Assembly: GCA_017475035.1 (NCBI GenBank)
Contig: JAFVGK010000185.1
Span: 1 to 64,000 of the forward strand
Length of the DNA: 64,000 nucleotides
Direction: 5' to 3'
Source of the DNA: Blautia sp.
GTDB taxonomy: Bacteria; Bacillota; Clostridia; Lachnospirales; Lachnospiraceae
Positions within the stretch are counted from its first letter, which is position 1; each line of letters starts with the position of its first letter. Under the pieces are notes generated by a model that ran no database searches, was not told the DNA's origin, and was given only the letters and a program-made list of their open reading frames with translations. The position numbers were made by a program, and so were the translations under genes. Positions 17,574 to 26,206 of the stretch are shown piece after piece.

Positions 17574-17614
17574 GACTGTGATGATTCCCGGAGCCTAAGT
17601 AAAGACAGCGTGAC

Positions 17615-17843
17615 GCTCGGCTTCGAGGTTCGCGAGGGCTCCCGGATCGATGTCACATTCGCTCAGCCGGAAAATAACAGTCGAGCCATCTCCCGTGGGA
17701 GACTAAAGGTCTGAGGTGTCTCCGGAAGAGCCGGAGCCACCTCAGTCCTTAAGTCTCCCATCGGTTTCAGTCTCGTCAATTATTTTTCGAATGCATCGCT
17801 CATTGTGACATCGATCCGTCCGCCATTTATTAATAAGCCGAGC
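17615..17843. repeat. Fold-back palindromic element, copy 1 (229 bp)
   Basis: Outer arms GCTCGGCTT/AAGCCGAGC enclose inner arms GGATCGATGTCACA/TGTGACATCGATCC. The middle holds a further strong hairpin (17697-17759), so the whole unit can fold as one nested cruciform or RNA structure. Related copies are at 17941-18022 and 43893-44012. No open reading frame is evident. Confidence 0.75.
17697..17759 (+). terminator. Long hairpin inside fold-back element
   Basis: Arms of about 29 bases (GGGAGACT ... TCTCCGG and CCGGAG ... AGTCTCCC) pair with few mismatches around AAGAG. It may end or stabilise the nucleoside-transporter transcript. There is no T-tract directly after it. Confidence 0.45.
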
Positions 17844-17940
17844 TGTTAACGGAAAGGTGAAAAGGGACGTTTCTTTTTAAGGTCTGAATAGTGTTTCACA
17901 GCTCTGAGTTTAACTGCTCAGGGGAAGGACTATAACCTGA

Positions 17941-18022
17941 CGCTCGGCTTCGAGGTTTACGCGGGCTCCCGGATCGATGTCACATTCGCTCAGCCGAAAA
18001 ATAACAGCCGGGCTGTTGGCGG
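17941..18022 (+). repeat. Fold-back element, copy 2 (deleted right arm)
   Basis: Carries the left arm CGCTCGGCTTCGAGG ... GGATCGATGTCACATTCG almost unchanged, then joins directly to the terminal GGCTGTTGGCGG, so most of the right arm is missing. It lies 97 bases from copy 1. Confidence 0.65.
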
Positions 18023-18091
18023 AGGCTGATATGTGCTTCGGTACTTTGAATTGAGATTCAGGTACTTTCAGGGGTGTTTTTATAAATCTCC

Positions 18092-18120
18092 TTGCGTTTT
18101 TGTCTGAAAAATGTCATAAT
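18092..18120 (+). promoter_or_regulatory. Promoter of the sortase gene
   Basis: -35 TTGCGT (18092-18097), 17-base spacer, -10 CATAAT (18115-18120). The leader would be about 160 bases long. Confidence 0.5.
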
Positions 18121-18286
18121 AGGGGCAGTCAAATTCTTTTAGATGAGTTTTGCTGTTTGCAGTGCTTTGCTGCGGTGTTATATCATCAGGAGCCGTTCAT
18201 AAATAAAATAGAATAAATAGTTCTGCGATTGATTTTTTTATTTATGATAGTGCCTAAGTATATGAAAAAGGGGATAGAAGCCGATT

Positions 18287-19780
18287 ATGGCAAATGAACA
18301 TGTTAATTCCGCTGGAGCGGAGGGGAAGGGAGATTCTGGCTTGCCGGAGAATCCTTCTGATGTGCCTGAGATGTCGGAAAGTGAATCCGGCAAGACTTCT
18401 GAGGTGGAGAAACCCGAATCAAAGAGCGAGCTGCCAGAGAACAAGGATTCTGAATCGAAGAGTGAGCCATCGGAGGGCAAGGATTCTGAAGTGAAGAGCG
18501 AGTCGTCGGAGGGCAAGGGCTCTGAAGGGAAGAGCGGGTCGTCGGAGGGCAAGGACTCTGAAGTGAAGAGGGAGTCATCGGAGGGCAAGGACTCTGAAGT
18601 GAAGAGTGAGCCATCGGAGGGCAAGGACTCTGAAGGGAAGAGCGAGTCATCGGAGGGTAAGGATTCCGATTCGAAGGGTGAAGCGTCGGAGAGCAAGGAT
18701 GCCGGGGCGAAGAGTGAGCCTGCGCAGGGCGGAGCCGGGGAGGCGGCAGAAAGTGCAGCTGCCGGCGGATCGGAGACGAAGGTAAGCGCTGGTTCAGGGG
18801 ATTCCCCGGGTGATGGGCCGGCTGATAATGAATCTCCGAAAGATGAGTATGCGGGAGAAGCAATGCCGGCCGTGGAGGCTCCAAAGAACTGGTTTCAGCA
18901 GAATTGGAGTACTTTGGTGCTGCTGCTGATCGGCATGATCGGAGCCGGATTGATTGCATATCCTACGTTTTCCGACTGGTGGAATTCTTTCCATCAGTCC
19001 CGGGCGGTGGCTTCCTATCTGGATGCCGTTACCGACATGAAGACGGAGGACTATCAGGAGATCATCGATGCCGCAGCCAGGTACAACAGACGTCTGGCAA
19101 GGAGCGGCGCACGCTGGTCTATGACGGAAGAAGAGATCGAGGAGTACAACAGCCTGCTGGATGTGGATGGCTCCGGAATTATGGGGTATATTGATATTCC
19201 TAAGATTAATATCAAGCTGCCGGTCTATCATGGTACGTCGGACAGTGTTCTGCAGGTCGCGATCGGTCATCTGGAGGCGACTTCCCTGCCGGTTGGCGGT
19301 TTGGGAACGCATTGTGTCGTCAGCGGTCACCGCGGCCTTCCTTCGGCAAGACTGTTTACGGATCTGGATAAACTGATCGAGACAGATCTTTTTACGTTCA
19401 CGGTATTGAATTATACAATGACTTATGAGGTTGATCAGATCCGTATTGTGGAGCCGACAAATCTGTCTGATCTGCAGATCAAAAGGAATAAAGATTATTT
19501 TACCCTTGTGACCTGTACGCCGTATGGTATTAATACACATCGTCTGCTGGTCCGCGCCCATCGTGTTGAAAATGTTCACGGTCCGGCGCTCGTTACAGCT
19601 GACGCGCTTATCATTGAGCCGATCTATATTGCGCCGATGATCGCGGCTCCTATGATTTTGGTTCTGCTGATCATTATGTTTATTACAACGGGACGTAAGA
19701 AGCGTCTGAAAAAGCTGAGACAGTTAAAGCAGAGTCTGAACCGTCCGGATGATTTCTTCGATTGGGAGGATGACGAGTAA
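18287..19780 (+). CDS. Class C sortase with Ser/Glu/Lys repeat N-terminus
   Basis: A 497-residue membrane cysteine transpeptidase that joins sorting-signal proteins to each other (pilus assembly) or to the wall. It has a cytoplasmic N-terminal region of about 200 residues, a transmembrane helix (about 206-228), the sortase domain, and a second C-terminal helix with a basic tail, the class C topology. The catalytic His lies in VSGHRG (about 348), Cys in LVTCTPYG (about 409), Arg in HRLLVRAHR (about 423). Odd feature: residues about 45-130 repeat a 12-residue unit of the type SSEGKDSEVKSE seven or so times, which ordinary sortases lack. No pilin gene is adjacent; the Cna-B protein from 52103 is the only visible candidate substrate. 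The SD (AAGGGGA) is 13 bases away and weak. Confidence 0.9.
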   Translation: MANEHVNSAGAEGKGDSGLPENPSDVPEMSESESGKTSEVEKPESKSELPENKDSESKSEPSEGKDSEVKSESSEGKGSEGKSGSSEGKDSEVKRESSEGKDSEVKSEPSEGKDSEGKSESSEGKDSDSKGEASESKDAGAKSEPAQGGAGEAAESAAAGGSETKVSAGSGDSPGDGPADNESPKDEYAGEAMPAVEAPKNWFQQNWSTLVLLLIGMIGAGLIAYPTFSDWWNSFHQSRAVASYLDAVTDMKTEDYQEIIDAAARYNRRLARSGARWSMTEEEIEEYNSLLDVDGSGIMGYIDIPKINIKLPVYHGTSDSVLQVAIGHLEATSLPVGGLGTHCVVSGHRGLPSARLFTDLDKLIETDLFTFTVLNYTMTYEVDQIRIVEPTNLSDLQIKRNKDYFTLVTCTPYGINTHRLLVRAHRVENVHGPALVTADALIIEPIYIAPMIAAPMILVLLIIMFITTGRKKRLKKLRQLKQSLNRPDDFFDWEDDE

Positions 19781-19834
19781 CAGGTTTTTGGCATGCCTCA
19801 ATACAAAACGGCAGTCAGGAGCTGTGAAAAATAA

Positions 19835-19988
19835 GGATAGCAGCGAAAATAAATGGAACAAGTCTCACAGGATAAATCACTGCAGGCGAGGCGGAGGAGG
19901 AAGTCGATGCGGGCATCAACGACCGACGACAACGAAGCATACAGTGATTTAGACGTGAGAATTGATCCATTTATTTACGTGGCAATCC
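19835..19988 (+). mobile_element. MITE-like element, copy A (154 bp)
   Basis: The ends are imperfect inverted repeats: left GGATAGCAGCGAAAATAAATGG, right (reversed) GGATTGCCACGTAAATAAATGG. A second copy of exactly the same length lies inverted at 25278-25431 and a deletion copy at 26273-26329. No transposase is encoded. A short reading frame starting MEQVSQDKSLQ crosses the element and is kept open in copy B, with mostly the same residues. I do not call it a gene. Confidence 0.8.
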
Positions 19989-20206
19989 GAACCTATACAG
20001 ATGTGCAGGAAGATTCCTCCGGGCAAGGCGGCAGAAGGAGCAGCAGCGGGCTGCAGCGACTGACTGCAACGCGGCCCGGGCGGATTCAGACGCGCCGGAT
20101 GTAAAGGTTATTTATGCACAGATCCTTATTTGCGTTCATGAGTATAACCACGTGTAGACGATCGTGAAAAGAAGGCCATACAGAAGGGATGGGAAAGGAG
20201 AAGAAA

Positions 20207-21100
20207 ATGGATTTTTTGGACATGTTGATGGGATCGATGGCATCACCGGAGTCTCTGAGCGCGCTGGAAAAGCAGACGGGAGCATCACAGGAGCAGGCAC
20301 AGAAGCTTCTGGCTTCTTCGCTGCCGCTTCTGGTGGGAAGCATGACGAAAAATGCCCAGTCTAAGGAAGGGGCAAGGAACCTGAAGGAAGCGTTGAACGC
20401 GCATACAAACCGCAGTACGACTGCCCGTCAGATCGGTGAGGCAGATGTAGAGGATGGAGAGAAAATCGTACGCCACATTTTTGGAAATGATACGCAGAAG
20501 GTAGTCCAGACGCTTTCATCACAGACCAATATGGATGAGAAACAGGTCACAAGAGGACTGGCAAGTATTGCTCCGGCGCTTCTTTCCATGCTTTACGCGG
20601 CATCGAAGGTTGATTTTAGTGATGGGCTGGATTTCTCAGAGCTGATGACGATCTTTGGAGGGACACAGCAGAGCGCGGTAAATGGCATTGGCTTACTTGG
20701 AAGTCTTTTGGGGCTTGGCGGTTCCCAGTCCAATGCGGGCGGAGGTCTTTTAGGAGGACTTCTGGGGGCACCGCAGCAGCAACAAAGCGGCGGTCTTCTG
20801 GGAAGCCTTCTGGGGGTACCGCAGCAACAGCAGCAAAGCGGCGGCCTTCTGGGAAGCCTTCTGGGGGTGCCGCAGCAACAACAGCAAAGCGGCGGCCTTC
20901 TGGGAAGTCTGTTGGGCGGAACACAGCAGCAAAATACAGGCAATCTTCTGGGAAGCCTTCTCGGGGGCGGCCAGCAGCAAAACAACAGCCTTGGAGGACT
21001 CCTTGGCTCGATGTTTGGCGGAACAGGAAATTCCCAGCCATCGGTCAGTACATTCAATGGCGGCGATTTGCTGAATATTCTGGCGGCATTGATGAAGTGA
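20207..21100 (+). CDS. DUF937-family protein with Gly/Leu/Gln repeats
   Basis: A cytoplasmic protein of 297 residues. Residues about 1-150 match the DUF937 type (LASSLPLLVGSMTKNAQ and GLASIAPALLSMLYAAS). The C-terminal half is built from GGLLGSLLG units separated by Gln-rich linkers, including a 17-residue unit repeated in tandem. The function of the family is not established. The start is the ATG at 20207, six bases after AAAGGAG; the earlier in-frame start at 20189 lacks a site. A hairpin terminator follows at 21220. Confidence 0.8.
   Translation: MDFLDMLMGSMASPESLSALEKQTGASQEQAQKLLASSLPLLVGSMTKNAQSKEGARNLKEALNAHTNRSTTARQIGEADVEDGEKIVRHIFGNDTQKVVQTLSSQTNMDEKQVTRGLASIAPALLSMLYAASKVDFSDGLDFSELMTIFGGTQQSAVNGIGLLGSLLGLGGSQSNAGGGLLGGLLGAPQQQQSGGLLGSLLGVPQQQQQSGGLLGSLLGVPQQQQQSGGLLGSLLGGTQQQNTGNLLGSLLGGGQQQNNSLGGLLGSMFGGTGNSQPSVSTFNGGDLLNILAALMK
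20745..20925 (+). repeat. 51-bp tandem repeats within DUF937 gene
   Basis: Three neighbouring units of 48-51 bases encode (Q)4-5 SGGLLGSLLGVP. The multiple-of-three period keeps the frame open if copy number changes. Neighbouring units differ by only a few bases, so expansion looks recent. Confidence 0.8.
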
Positions 21101-21387
21101 TTCATCGATCAGAAAGTTCATGAAATGCTCAGGCTTTTGCCGATTCAATCATGAATGAAAACATGACAGAAACAGCTGTGACACAGCGTAAATTGCGGGG
21201 CGTCATAGCGGATCAGTGCGAAGGTGAGTCAGGAGGCAGATTTCCTGGCTCACCTTTTCTGTTGTCATGTGTATTTTATCTTGTGAACGCAGCGGACTTC
21301 CGCTCCAGGATTGCGGTTTTTGCTGCCTGATCCGGGAGATAACTGAGCGATCGGTTACTGCTTGAAACCCTGACTCATCTGTAAGTC
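21101..21387. other. Intergenic region with one terminator
   Basis: Besides the hairpin at 21220-21258 I see no gene, RNA motif or repeat here. I looked for a T-box or SAM riboswitch upstream of the sulfhydrylase gene and found neither. Confidence 0.5.
21220..21258 (+). terminator. Intrinsic terminator of DUF937 gene
   Basis: AAGGTGAGTCAGGA pairs with TTCCTGGCTCACCTTTT around a short loop, followed by TTCTGTTG. One mismatch is present. Confidence 0.75.
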
Positions 21388-21417
21388 TTGACAATCCTTT
21401 CCTTGAAATGATATGGT
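21388..21417 (+). promoter_or_regulatory. Promoter of the sulfhydrylase gene
   Basis: -35 TTGACA (21388-21393), 18-base spacer, -10 TATGGT (21412-21417), 36 bases before the start codon. Confidence 0.6.
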
Positions 21418-21453
21418 AAAGGCAATGAAAAGTTTACAGCAGGAGGTTTATCG

Positions 21454-22731
21454 ATGAATTTAGAGACAAAGTGTATCCAGGCTGGTTATACGCCTGGAAA
21501 TGGCGAATCACGTATGATCCCGATCATACAGAGCACGACATTTAAGTATGATACGGGTACGGCGATGGCGAAGCTGTTTGATCTGGAGGCTCCGGGGTAT
21601 TTTTATACCCGTCTGCAGAATCCGACGAATGACATGGTAGCTGCAAAGATTGCAGCGCTGGAGGGCGGCACCGCAGGGATGCTGACTTCTTCGGGACAGG
21701 CGGCGACCTTTTTCTCGATTTTTAATATCGCGGGGCAGGGAGATCACGTGATTTCTTCTTCGGCTATTTACGGGGGGAGCTATAACCTGTTTCATGTTAC
21801 GATGCGGAGGATGGGGATTGATTTTACGTTCCTGGATCCGGATTGCTCTGACGAGGAGCTTGAGGCGGCGTTCCGCCCCAATACAAAGGCTGTTTTCGGT
21901 GAAACCATCGCGAATCCCGCGTTGATTGTCTTTGATATCGAACGGTGGGCAAAGGCTGCCCATGCGCACGGAGTGCCGCTGATCGTGGACAATACCTTTG
22001 CGACGCCGGTCAATTGCAGGCCGATCGAATGGGGCGCGGATATTGTCACTCATTCCACCACGAAGTATATGGACGGCCATGACGCCACTGTAGGCGGCGC
22101 GATTGTCGATTCCGGAAAGTTTGACTGGATGGCGCATGCAGACAAGTTCCCCGGACTGACTACGCCGGATGAATCCTATCATGGTATTACCTATGCGGAG
22201 AAATTCGGCCTGGAGGGCGCTTTTATCACCAAGGCTACCGCACAGCTGATGCGTGACCTGGGCAGCATACAGTCTCCGATGAATGCTTATTTCCTGAATC
22301 TGGGACTGGAGTCTCTGGCAGTTCGGATGCCGCGTCATTGCAGCAATGCCCAGAAGGTCGCGGAATACCTGGAAAAGCATGAAAAGGTTACCTGGGTCAA
22401 TTATCCCGGGCTTCCCGGAAACAGGTATTATGAACGGGCGAAGAAGTATATGCCGAACGGCAGCTGCGGCGTGATCTCCTTTGGCGTCAGGGGAGGCCGG
22501 GATGCTGCAGAGGCTTTTATGGGCAATCTTAAAGTGGCTATGATTGCCACCCATGTGGCAGACGCCCACACCTGCGTGCTGCATCCGGCATCTACGACTC
22601 ACCGCCAGATGTCCGATGAAGAACTTCTTGCCGCCGGCGTCGCGCCGGATCTGGTCAGGTTCTCCGTCGGTATCGAGAATGTCGATGATATCCTGGCTGA
22701 CCTGGAGCAGGCTCTGGCAGCATTGGCGTAA
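21454..22731 (+). CDS. metY: O-acetylhomoserine sulfhydrylase (PLP enzyme)
   Basis: A 425-residue cytoplasmic PLP enzyme of the Cys/Met metabolism family, forming homocysteine from O-acetylhomoserine and sulfide (some members act on O-acetylserine). The PLP Lys lies in HSTTKYMDGH. SSGQAATFF and IVDNTFATP are further cofactor motifs, and YTRLQNPTND is the substrate-side N-terminal motif. Length and start (AGGAGG eight bases upstream) are normal. It stands alone with its own promoter and a very strong terminator. The exact acyl substrate cannot be fixed by sequence reading. Confidence 0.92.
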   Translation: MNLETKCIQAGYTPGNGESRMIPIIQSTTFKYDTGTAMAKLFDLEAPGYFYTRLQNPTNDMVAAKIAALEGGTAGMLTSSGQAATFFSIFNIAGQGDHVISSSAIYGGSYNLFHVTMRRMGIDFTFLDPDCSDEELEAAFRPNTKAVFGETIANPALIVFDIERWAKAAHAHGVPLIVDNTFATPVNCRPIEWGADIVTHSTTKYMDGHDATVGGAIVDSGKFDWMAHADKFPGLTTPDESYHGITYAEKFGLEGAFITKATAQLMRDLGSIQSPMNAYFLNLGLESLAVRMPRHCSNAQKVAEYLEKHEKVTWVNYPGLPGNRYYERAKKYMPNGSCGVISFGVRGGRDAAEAFMGNLKVAMIATHVADAHTCVLHPASTTHRQMSDEELLAAGVAPDLVRFSVGIENVDDILADLEQALAALA

Positions 22732-22740
22732 GAAAATAAT

Positions 22741-22806
22741 AAACCTGATATTAAGGATCTCTTTGCGGCGGAGCTGATGCCGTGATCCTTAATATCAGGT
22801 TTTTTC
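22741..22806. terminator. Strong bidirectional terminator
   Basis: A perfect 19-bp stem (AAACCTGATATTAAGGATC with its complement at 22784-22802) followed by T6. It serves the sulfhydrylase and probably the converging minus-strand operon. Confidence 0.93.
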
Positions 22807-22883
22807 GTATGTTTGGCTATAAAAGTCATGCAGAAATGAGAAGATTCTGAGCGGCTGCGGAATCCCGAGAGCAGATCCGCTGT

Positions 22884-22920
22884 GAAACGATCCGCAGAAT
22901 CAGGGTCTTGCCGATGCAAT
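22884..22920 (+). repeat. Dispersed repeat R1, copy 2
   Basis: Contains GATCCGCAGAATCAGG and GCCGATGCAAT, matching 10933-10974 and 31038-31072. Confidence 0.6.
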
Positions 22921-22930
22921 CCAAAATGTT

Positions 22931-23746
22931 TTATACGGTCAGTTCCCAGAAAACCACAGCGCTGGCGGCGGCGACATTAAGAGAATCGACATGATGCTTC
23001 ATGGGAATCATGACGACTGTGTCGCAGGCCTGAATGGTCTGGGGAGAAAGACCGTAGCCTTCATTTCCGAGAAAGACTGCCAGTTTTTCATCCGGCTCAA
23101 CTGAAAGATCCTGCAGACGCACCGCGTTTTCTGTCAGTGCCATGGCGATGGTCTGGTAGCCGTGGTATTTAAGAAGGGGAAATAACTGTTCCGAATCCGT
23201 TTCGGATAGTACTGTCCAGGGGATCTGAAAAACATTGCCCATGCTGACGCGGATTGCGCGGCGATAGAGTGGGTCGGAACATCCCTTTTGCAGCAATACG
23301 GCATCCATGCCGAGGGCTGCTGCTGAGCGGAAAATGGCTCCTACGTTCGTAGGATTGGTGACGGCTTCCATCACAGCGATACGCCGGGATGCGGTACAAA
23401 GAGCGGCAGCGGAAGGAAGCTCCTTTCGGTACATCGCGCTGAGGATTCCGCCGGTCAGATGATAACCGATGATCTCCCGGAGGAGAGCAGGCTTTGCGGC
23501 ATAAACAGGAGTTCCTTCACATCGTTCAAGGAGCCGGCGGGTAAAAGGATCCTTCAGTTTTTCAGTTTCCACTAAAAAGGAGAGCGGCTGACAGCCTGCA
23601 TCCAAAGCCCGCTCGATCACATGACAGCTTTCAGCCAGGAACAGGCCGGGAGCCGGTTCGAAATAATGGGCGAGCTGAGACTCCCGGCTCTGGGCGTAAA
23701 GGGATACCTCCGGGGTATCCAGGGTGCTGATTGGGATGAGATTCAT
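22931..23746 (-). CDS. TrmH/SpoU-family RNA 2'-O-methyltransferase
   Basis: A 271-residue SPOUT methyltransferase using S-adenosylmethionine. The N-terminal third (about 1-100) is a substrate-binding domain. The knot motifs follow: [20 protein letters not shown] (motif 1), [11 protein letters not shown] (motif 2) and [18 protein letters not shown] (motif 3). The target, rRNA or tRNA, cannot be read from sequence. The ATG overlaps the stop of the upstream glycerophosphodiesterase gene (ATGA), so the two are co-transcribed and coupled, although no functional link is obvious. Confidence 0.9.
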   Translation of the reverse strand: MNLIPISTLDTPEVSLYAQSRESQLAHYFEPAPGLFLAESCHVIERALDAGCQPLSFLVETEKLKDPFTRRLLERCEGTPVYAAKPALLREIIGYHLTGGILSAMYRKELPSAAALCTASRRIAVMEAVTNPTNVGAIFRSAAALGMDAVLLQKGCSDPLYRRAIRVSMGNVFQIPWTVLSETDSEQLFPLLKYHGYQTIAMALTENAVRLQDLSVEPDEKLAVFLGNEGYGLSPQTIQACDTVVMIPMKHHVDSLNVAAASAVVFWELTV

Positions 23747-25065
23747 ATCTGTGGTCCTTTAAATGCTGCAGATTCTCTTAGCTTAAACATCCGGTCGGGG
23801 TAGTCTCCGATAATAGAATTGACGCCTGTGAGAAGACACATGCGGATATCTTCCTCGGAATTGGTGGTCCATACATTCAGCTGAATGCCCATAGCGCGGG
23901 CTTTGCCGATCAGGGCGGGGAGCTCGGAAATGTGAGGATGGATGGCATCGATGCCTTTTTTTCTCGCGAATTCCAGGATATCGCACCTGCCGACTGTGCG
24001 TACCTCATCCACGACAGAGTCGGGAACCTCACCGAAGAGACCGAGAATATCCGAGAGATTGCCGGGAATGGCGCAGGAGATACACTCGGTGAGGTCAGCG
24101 GGAATGACCTTTGAGATTCGCTCTGTAATGTCGGAGGGAACAGCATCAGAAATACGTCCGGTGAGATCGGAGGCGGCGCCTGAAATTCCGTCGGTGAAAC
24201 CGGAGGCGGCATTTGAAATATGTCCTGTAAGGTCAGGCGCGGCATTTGAAATACGTCCGGTGAGATCGGAGGCGGCGCCCGAAATACCGTCGGCGAAACC
24301 AGAGGCGGCATTAGAAATACGTCCGGTGAGATCGGAGGCGGCGCCTGAAATACCGTCGGCGAAACCGGAAGCGGCATTAGAAATACGCGTGGTGAGATGG
24401 GAGGCAGCGCCTGAAAGCCCGTCGGCGAAACCGGAGGCGGCACTTGAGATACGTTCGGAAAGATCAGACGCGGCGCCTGAAATCCGGTCGGAAAGCTCTG
24501 CCGGAATCGCGTCCGAAACTCCTTTTGTGATATTGCCTGCTATTTTTGTCGGGATCCGTGAAACCACCGTCATGGGAAGCTTGAGAATACCGACCTGGAT
24601 GGACGGATCAAGCTGCTTGATGCGCGCCAGGCTTTTATAATTGAAGCTGGAATACATGACACGGTCAGTCATTCCGGTCTCATAAGCGATTTTAACGCAT
24701 TTTTCTTCAAAATCATCATAAATCGGGCGAAGGTTTTTCAGCTCTGTATTTACCCGAAGGCCAGTGGGCTTCAGCAATTCGTAAACTTCCCGAAGGGTTG
24801 GGATCGTAGCCCTGGCGTATTCGGGATGCGTTTTGTTGAAATAAAGCTTTTTCAGCTGGGCAAGCGTCATGTCATGGATCAGACCAAAACCGTTGGAAAC
24901 GCGGGAGAGCCCTTCATCATGAGCGACGACGATTTCCCCGTCCTTTGTCATCTGTACGTCCAGCTCCACGCCGTCGGCGCCCATTTTTGCTGCCAGTTCA
25001 AAAGCCTCCAGCGTATTTTCCGGAGCATAGCCGGATGCGCCGCGATGAGCATAAATCAGGGACAT
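23743..25065 (-). CDS. Glycerophosphodiester phosphodiesterase with tandem-repeat insertion
   Basis: A 440-residue enzyme. The GDPD TIM-barrel motifs are intact: [19 protein letters not shown] (residues 4-22), [26 protein letters not shown], and the C-terminal [19 protein letters not shown] and SIIGDYPDR. It should cleave glycerophosphodiesters to glycerol-3-phosphate and an alcohol, in the cytoplasm because no signal peptide is present. Odd: normal cytoplasmic members have about 240-250 residues. About 150 extra residues (195-345) form near-identical 22-residue repeats of the type [19 protein letters not shown], inserted inside the barrel sequence. The repeats look helical. A promoter lies at 25226-25255. 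The enzyme call is safe; activity with the insertion is unproven. Confidence 0.9.
   Translation of the reverse strand: MSLIYAHRGASGYAPENTLEAFELAAKMGADGVELDVQMTKDGEIVVAHDEGLSRVSNGFGLIHDMTLAQLKKLYFNKTHPEYARATIPTLREVYELLKPTGLRVNTELKNLRPIYDDFEEKCVKIAYETGMTDRVMYSSFNYKSLARIKQLDPSIQVGILKLPMTVVSRIPTKIAGNITKGVSDAIPAELSDRISGAASDLSERISSAASGFADGLSGAASHLTTRISNAASGFADGISGAASDLTGRISNAASGFADGISGAASDLTGRISNAAPDLTGHISNAASGFTDGISGAASDLTGRISDAVPSDITERISKVIPADLTECISCAIPGNLSDILGLFGEVPDSVVDEVRTVGRCDILEFARKKGIDAIHPHISELPALIGKARAMGIQLNVWTTNSEEDIRMCLLTGVNSIIGDYPDRMFKLRESAAFKGPQI
24030..24480 (-). repeat. 66-bp tandem repeats within glycerophosphodiesterase gene
   Basis: Successive 66-base units (with some half units of 33) encode (D/G)-x-(I/L)[23 protein letters not shown] text. 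Several central units are nearly identical. The period is divisible by three, so copy-number change keeps the frame. Confidence 0.85.
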
Positions 25066-25149
25066 TGTTATACACCTCTTTTAATTTTATCGACAGACCT
25101 GTGCGGTGACCGCTGCGAGGTACCACACAGGCCGAATTATATTAGGAGC

Positions 25150-25201
25150 ACGGTTCTGTGATCTCCTGATCGTCAGGCTGTATTCGTTTCACAGGAACCG
25201 T
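25150..25201. repeat. Hairpin in the leader of the glycerophosphodiesterase gene
   Basis: ACGGTTCTGTGA pairs with TCACAGGAACCGT apart from one bulged base. It lies between the minus-strand promoter and the gene. Its role is unknown. Confidence 0.4.
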
Positions 25202-25225
25202 CAGGAGCTTTTTCCTGCCTGTACC

Positions 25226-25255
25226 ATCTTATCACATTTTATTGTGCAGCCTCAA
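25226..25255 (-). promoter_or_regulatory. Possible promoter of glycerophosphodiesterase/methyltransferase operon
   Basis: Minus strand: -35 TTGAGG (25255-25250), 18-base spacer, -10 TAAGAT (25231-25226). Confidence 0.5.
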
Positions 25256-25277
25256 TTATTTTTTTCGAATGAGGTAA

Positions 25278-25431
25278 GGATTGCCACGTAAATAAATGGA
25301 TCAATTCTCGCGTCTAAATCACTGTATGCTTCGCTGTCGTCGGTCGTCGATGCCCGCATCGACTTCCTCCTTCGCCTCGCCTGCAGTGATTTATCCTGTG
25401 AGGCTTGTTCCATTTATTTTCGCGGCTATCC
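25278..25431 (-). mobile_element. MITE-like element, copy B (154 bp, inverted)
   Basis: Reverse complement of copy A at 19835-19988, with the same length and only a handful of differences. Ends: GGATTGCCACGTAAATAAATGG and (reversed) GGATAGCCGCGAAAATAAATGG. The flanks on both sides read TAA, a possible 3-bp target duplication. Confidence 0.85.
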
Positions 25432-25554
25432 TAACAAAAGGTCATGTAAAATGAGCGGATTCCAGTGTTAAATTTCCTGAAAAGTGTCATCGGCCTGGCT
25501 GAGATTCATACAAAGAACCGTCCGCTTATCGGTGTGAAAAAAATATCGGCAGCC

Positions 25555-25583
25555 TTGACAAAAAATAGGCAGATTCTTATAAT
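25555..25583 (+). promoter_or_regulatory. Consensus sigma-A promoter
   Basis: -35 TTGACA (25555-25560), spacer of exactly 17 bases, -10 TATAAT (25578-25583): a perfect consensus match upstream of the coiled-coil/DUF308/ABC1 cluster. Confidence 0.88.
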
Positions 25584-25692
25584 GGAACAATATGAATCAG
25601 AGATTATTTCCGTTCGGGACTGAGAATGATTCAGGCGGTAAAAAGGCCGCGCAATAATGAACAGATCCCGATCAAGAGTATGGAGGTGGAAT

Positions 25693-26187
25693 GTGAAAAA
25701 GACAGACGAAAGGCTGTATGAGCTGAGTGAAAAACTGGCAGAACTCAGCGCCAAGGCAGCGGATGCTTCCGCGGAAGCAAAGGAAGCGCGTGAACTGAGA
25801 CAGGAAAAAGTCCAGGAGAAGATGAACAAAGCAAAGGGCGATGTCGCTGCCATGCAGGAGAGACTCCGCATTGCCGGCGAGGAGAGCAAGAGCAGGCTCA
25901 GCAGCCAGCTTCTTAAGGTGCAGATGACCATTGAGGCGAGAATTCAGGACAGAAAAGAAGCCATCGACAAAAAGAAGCTTGAAAGATACATGGATCGGAA
26001 AATGGCACAGATTCAGGACGAGTTTGCCTCGATTGATTATCTGATCAGTGATGCAAAGCTTGCTGTACTGGAGCTTTTCTCCGCAGCCGATGAATATGAT
26101 CTGAAGTACGGTACGGGCGGGGAGCCGATACAGGAAAGCGAAGCTGAGGCCGCAGAGGAAACGGATAAGACGGAGCAGGACGCATAA
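25693..26187 (+). CDS. Coiled-coil cytoplasmic protein, paralogue of the 11006 gene
   Basis: A 164-residue highly charged helical protein. Residues about 1-120 form heptad-like Glu/Lys/Ala text, and the C-terminus is acidic (EAEAAEETDKTEQDA). It aligns with the 11006 protein over most of its core. GTG 25693 is chosen because GGAGG lies six bases upstream; the frame is open from ATG 25657, which lacks a site. A perfect promoter precedes it. The following genes encode a DUF308 membrane protein and an ABC1 kinase that itself begins with a coiled coil, so a membrane-associated assembly is possible. Confidence 0.72.
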   Translation: MKKTDERLYELSEKLAELSAKAADASAEAKEARELRQEKVQEKMNKAKGDVAAMQERLRIAGEESKSRLSSQLLKVQMTIEARIQDRKEAIDKKKLERYMDRKMAQIQDEFASIDYLISDAKLAVLELFSAADEYDLKYGTGGEPIQESEAEAAEETDKTEQDA

Positions 26188-26206
26188 GACCTGCGCCTGA
26201 TACAGG

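Noticed and set aside
19853..20104. An 83-codon frame covering MITE copy A and beyond
   Set aside because: The part outside the element has no protein-like features or ribosome site; kept only as a finding about the element.
21260..21453. T-box or SAM riboswitch upstream of the sulfhydrylase gene
   Set aside because: No specifier loop, TGG antiterminator word or SAM-I core seen; only a plain promoter.
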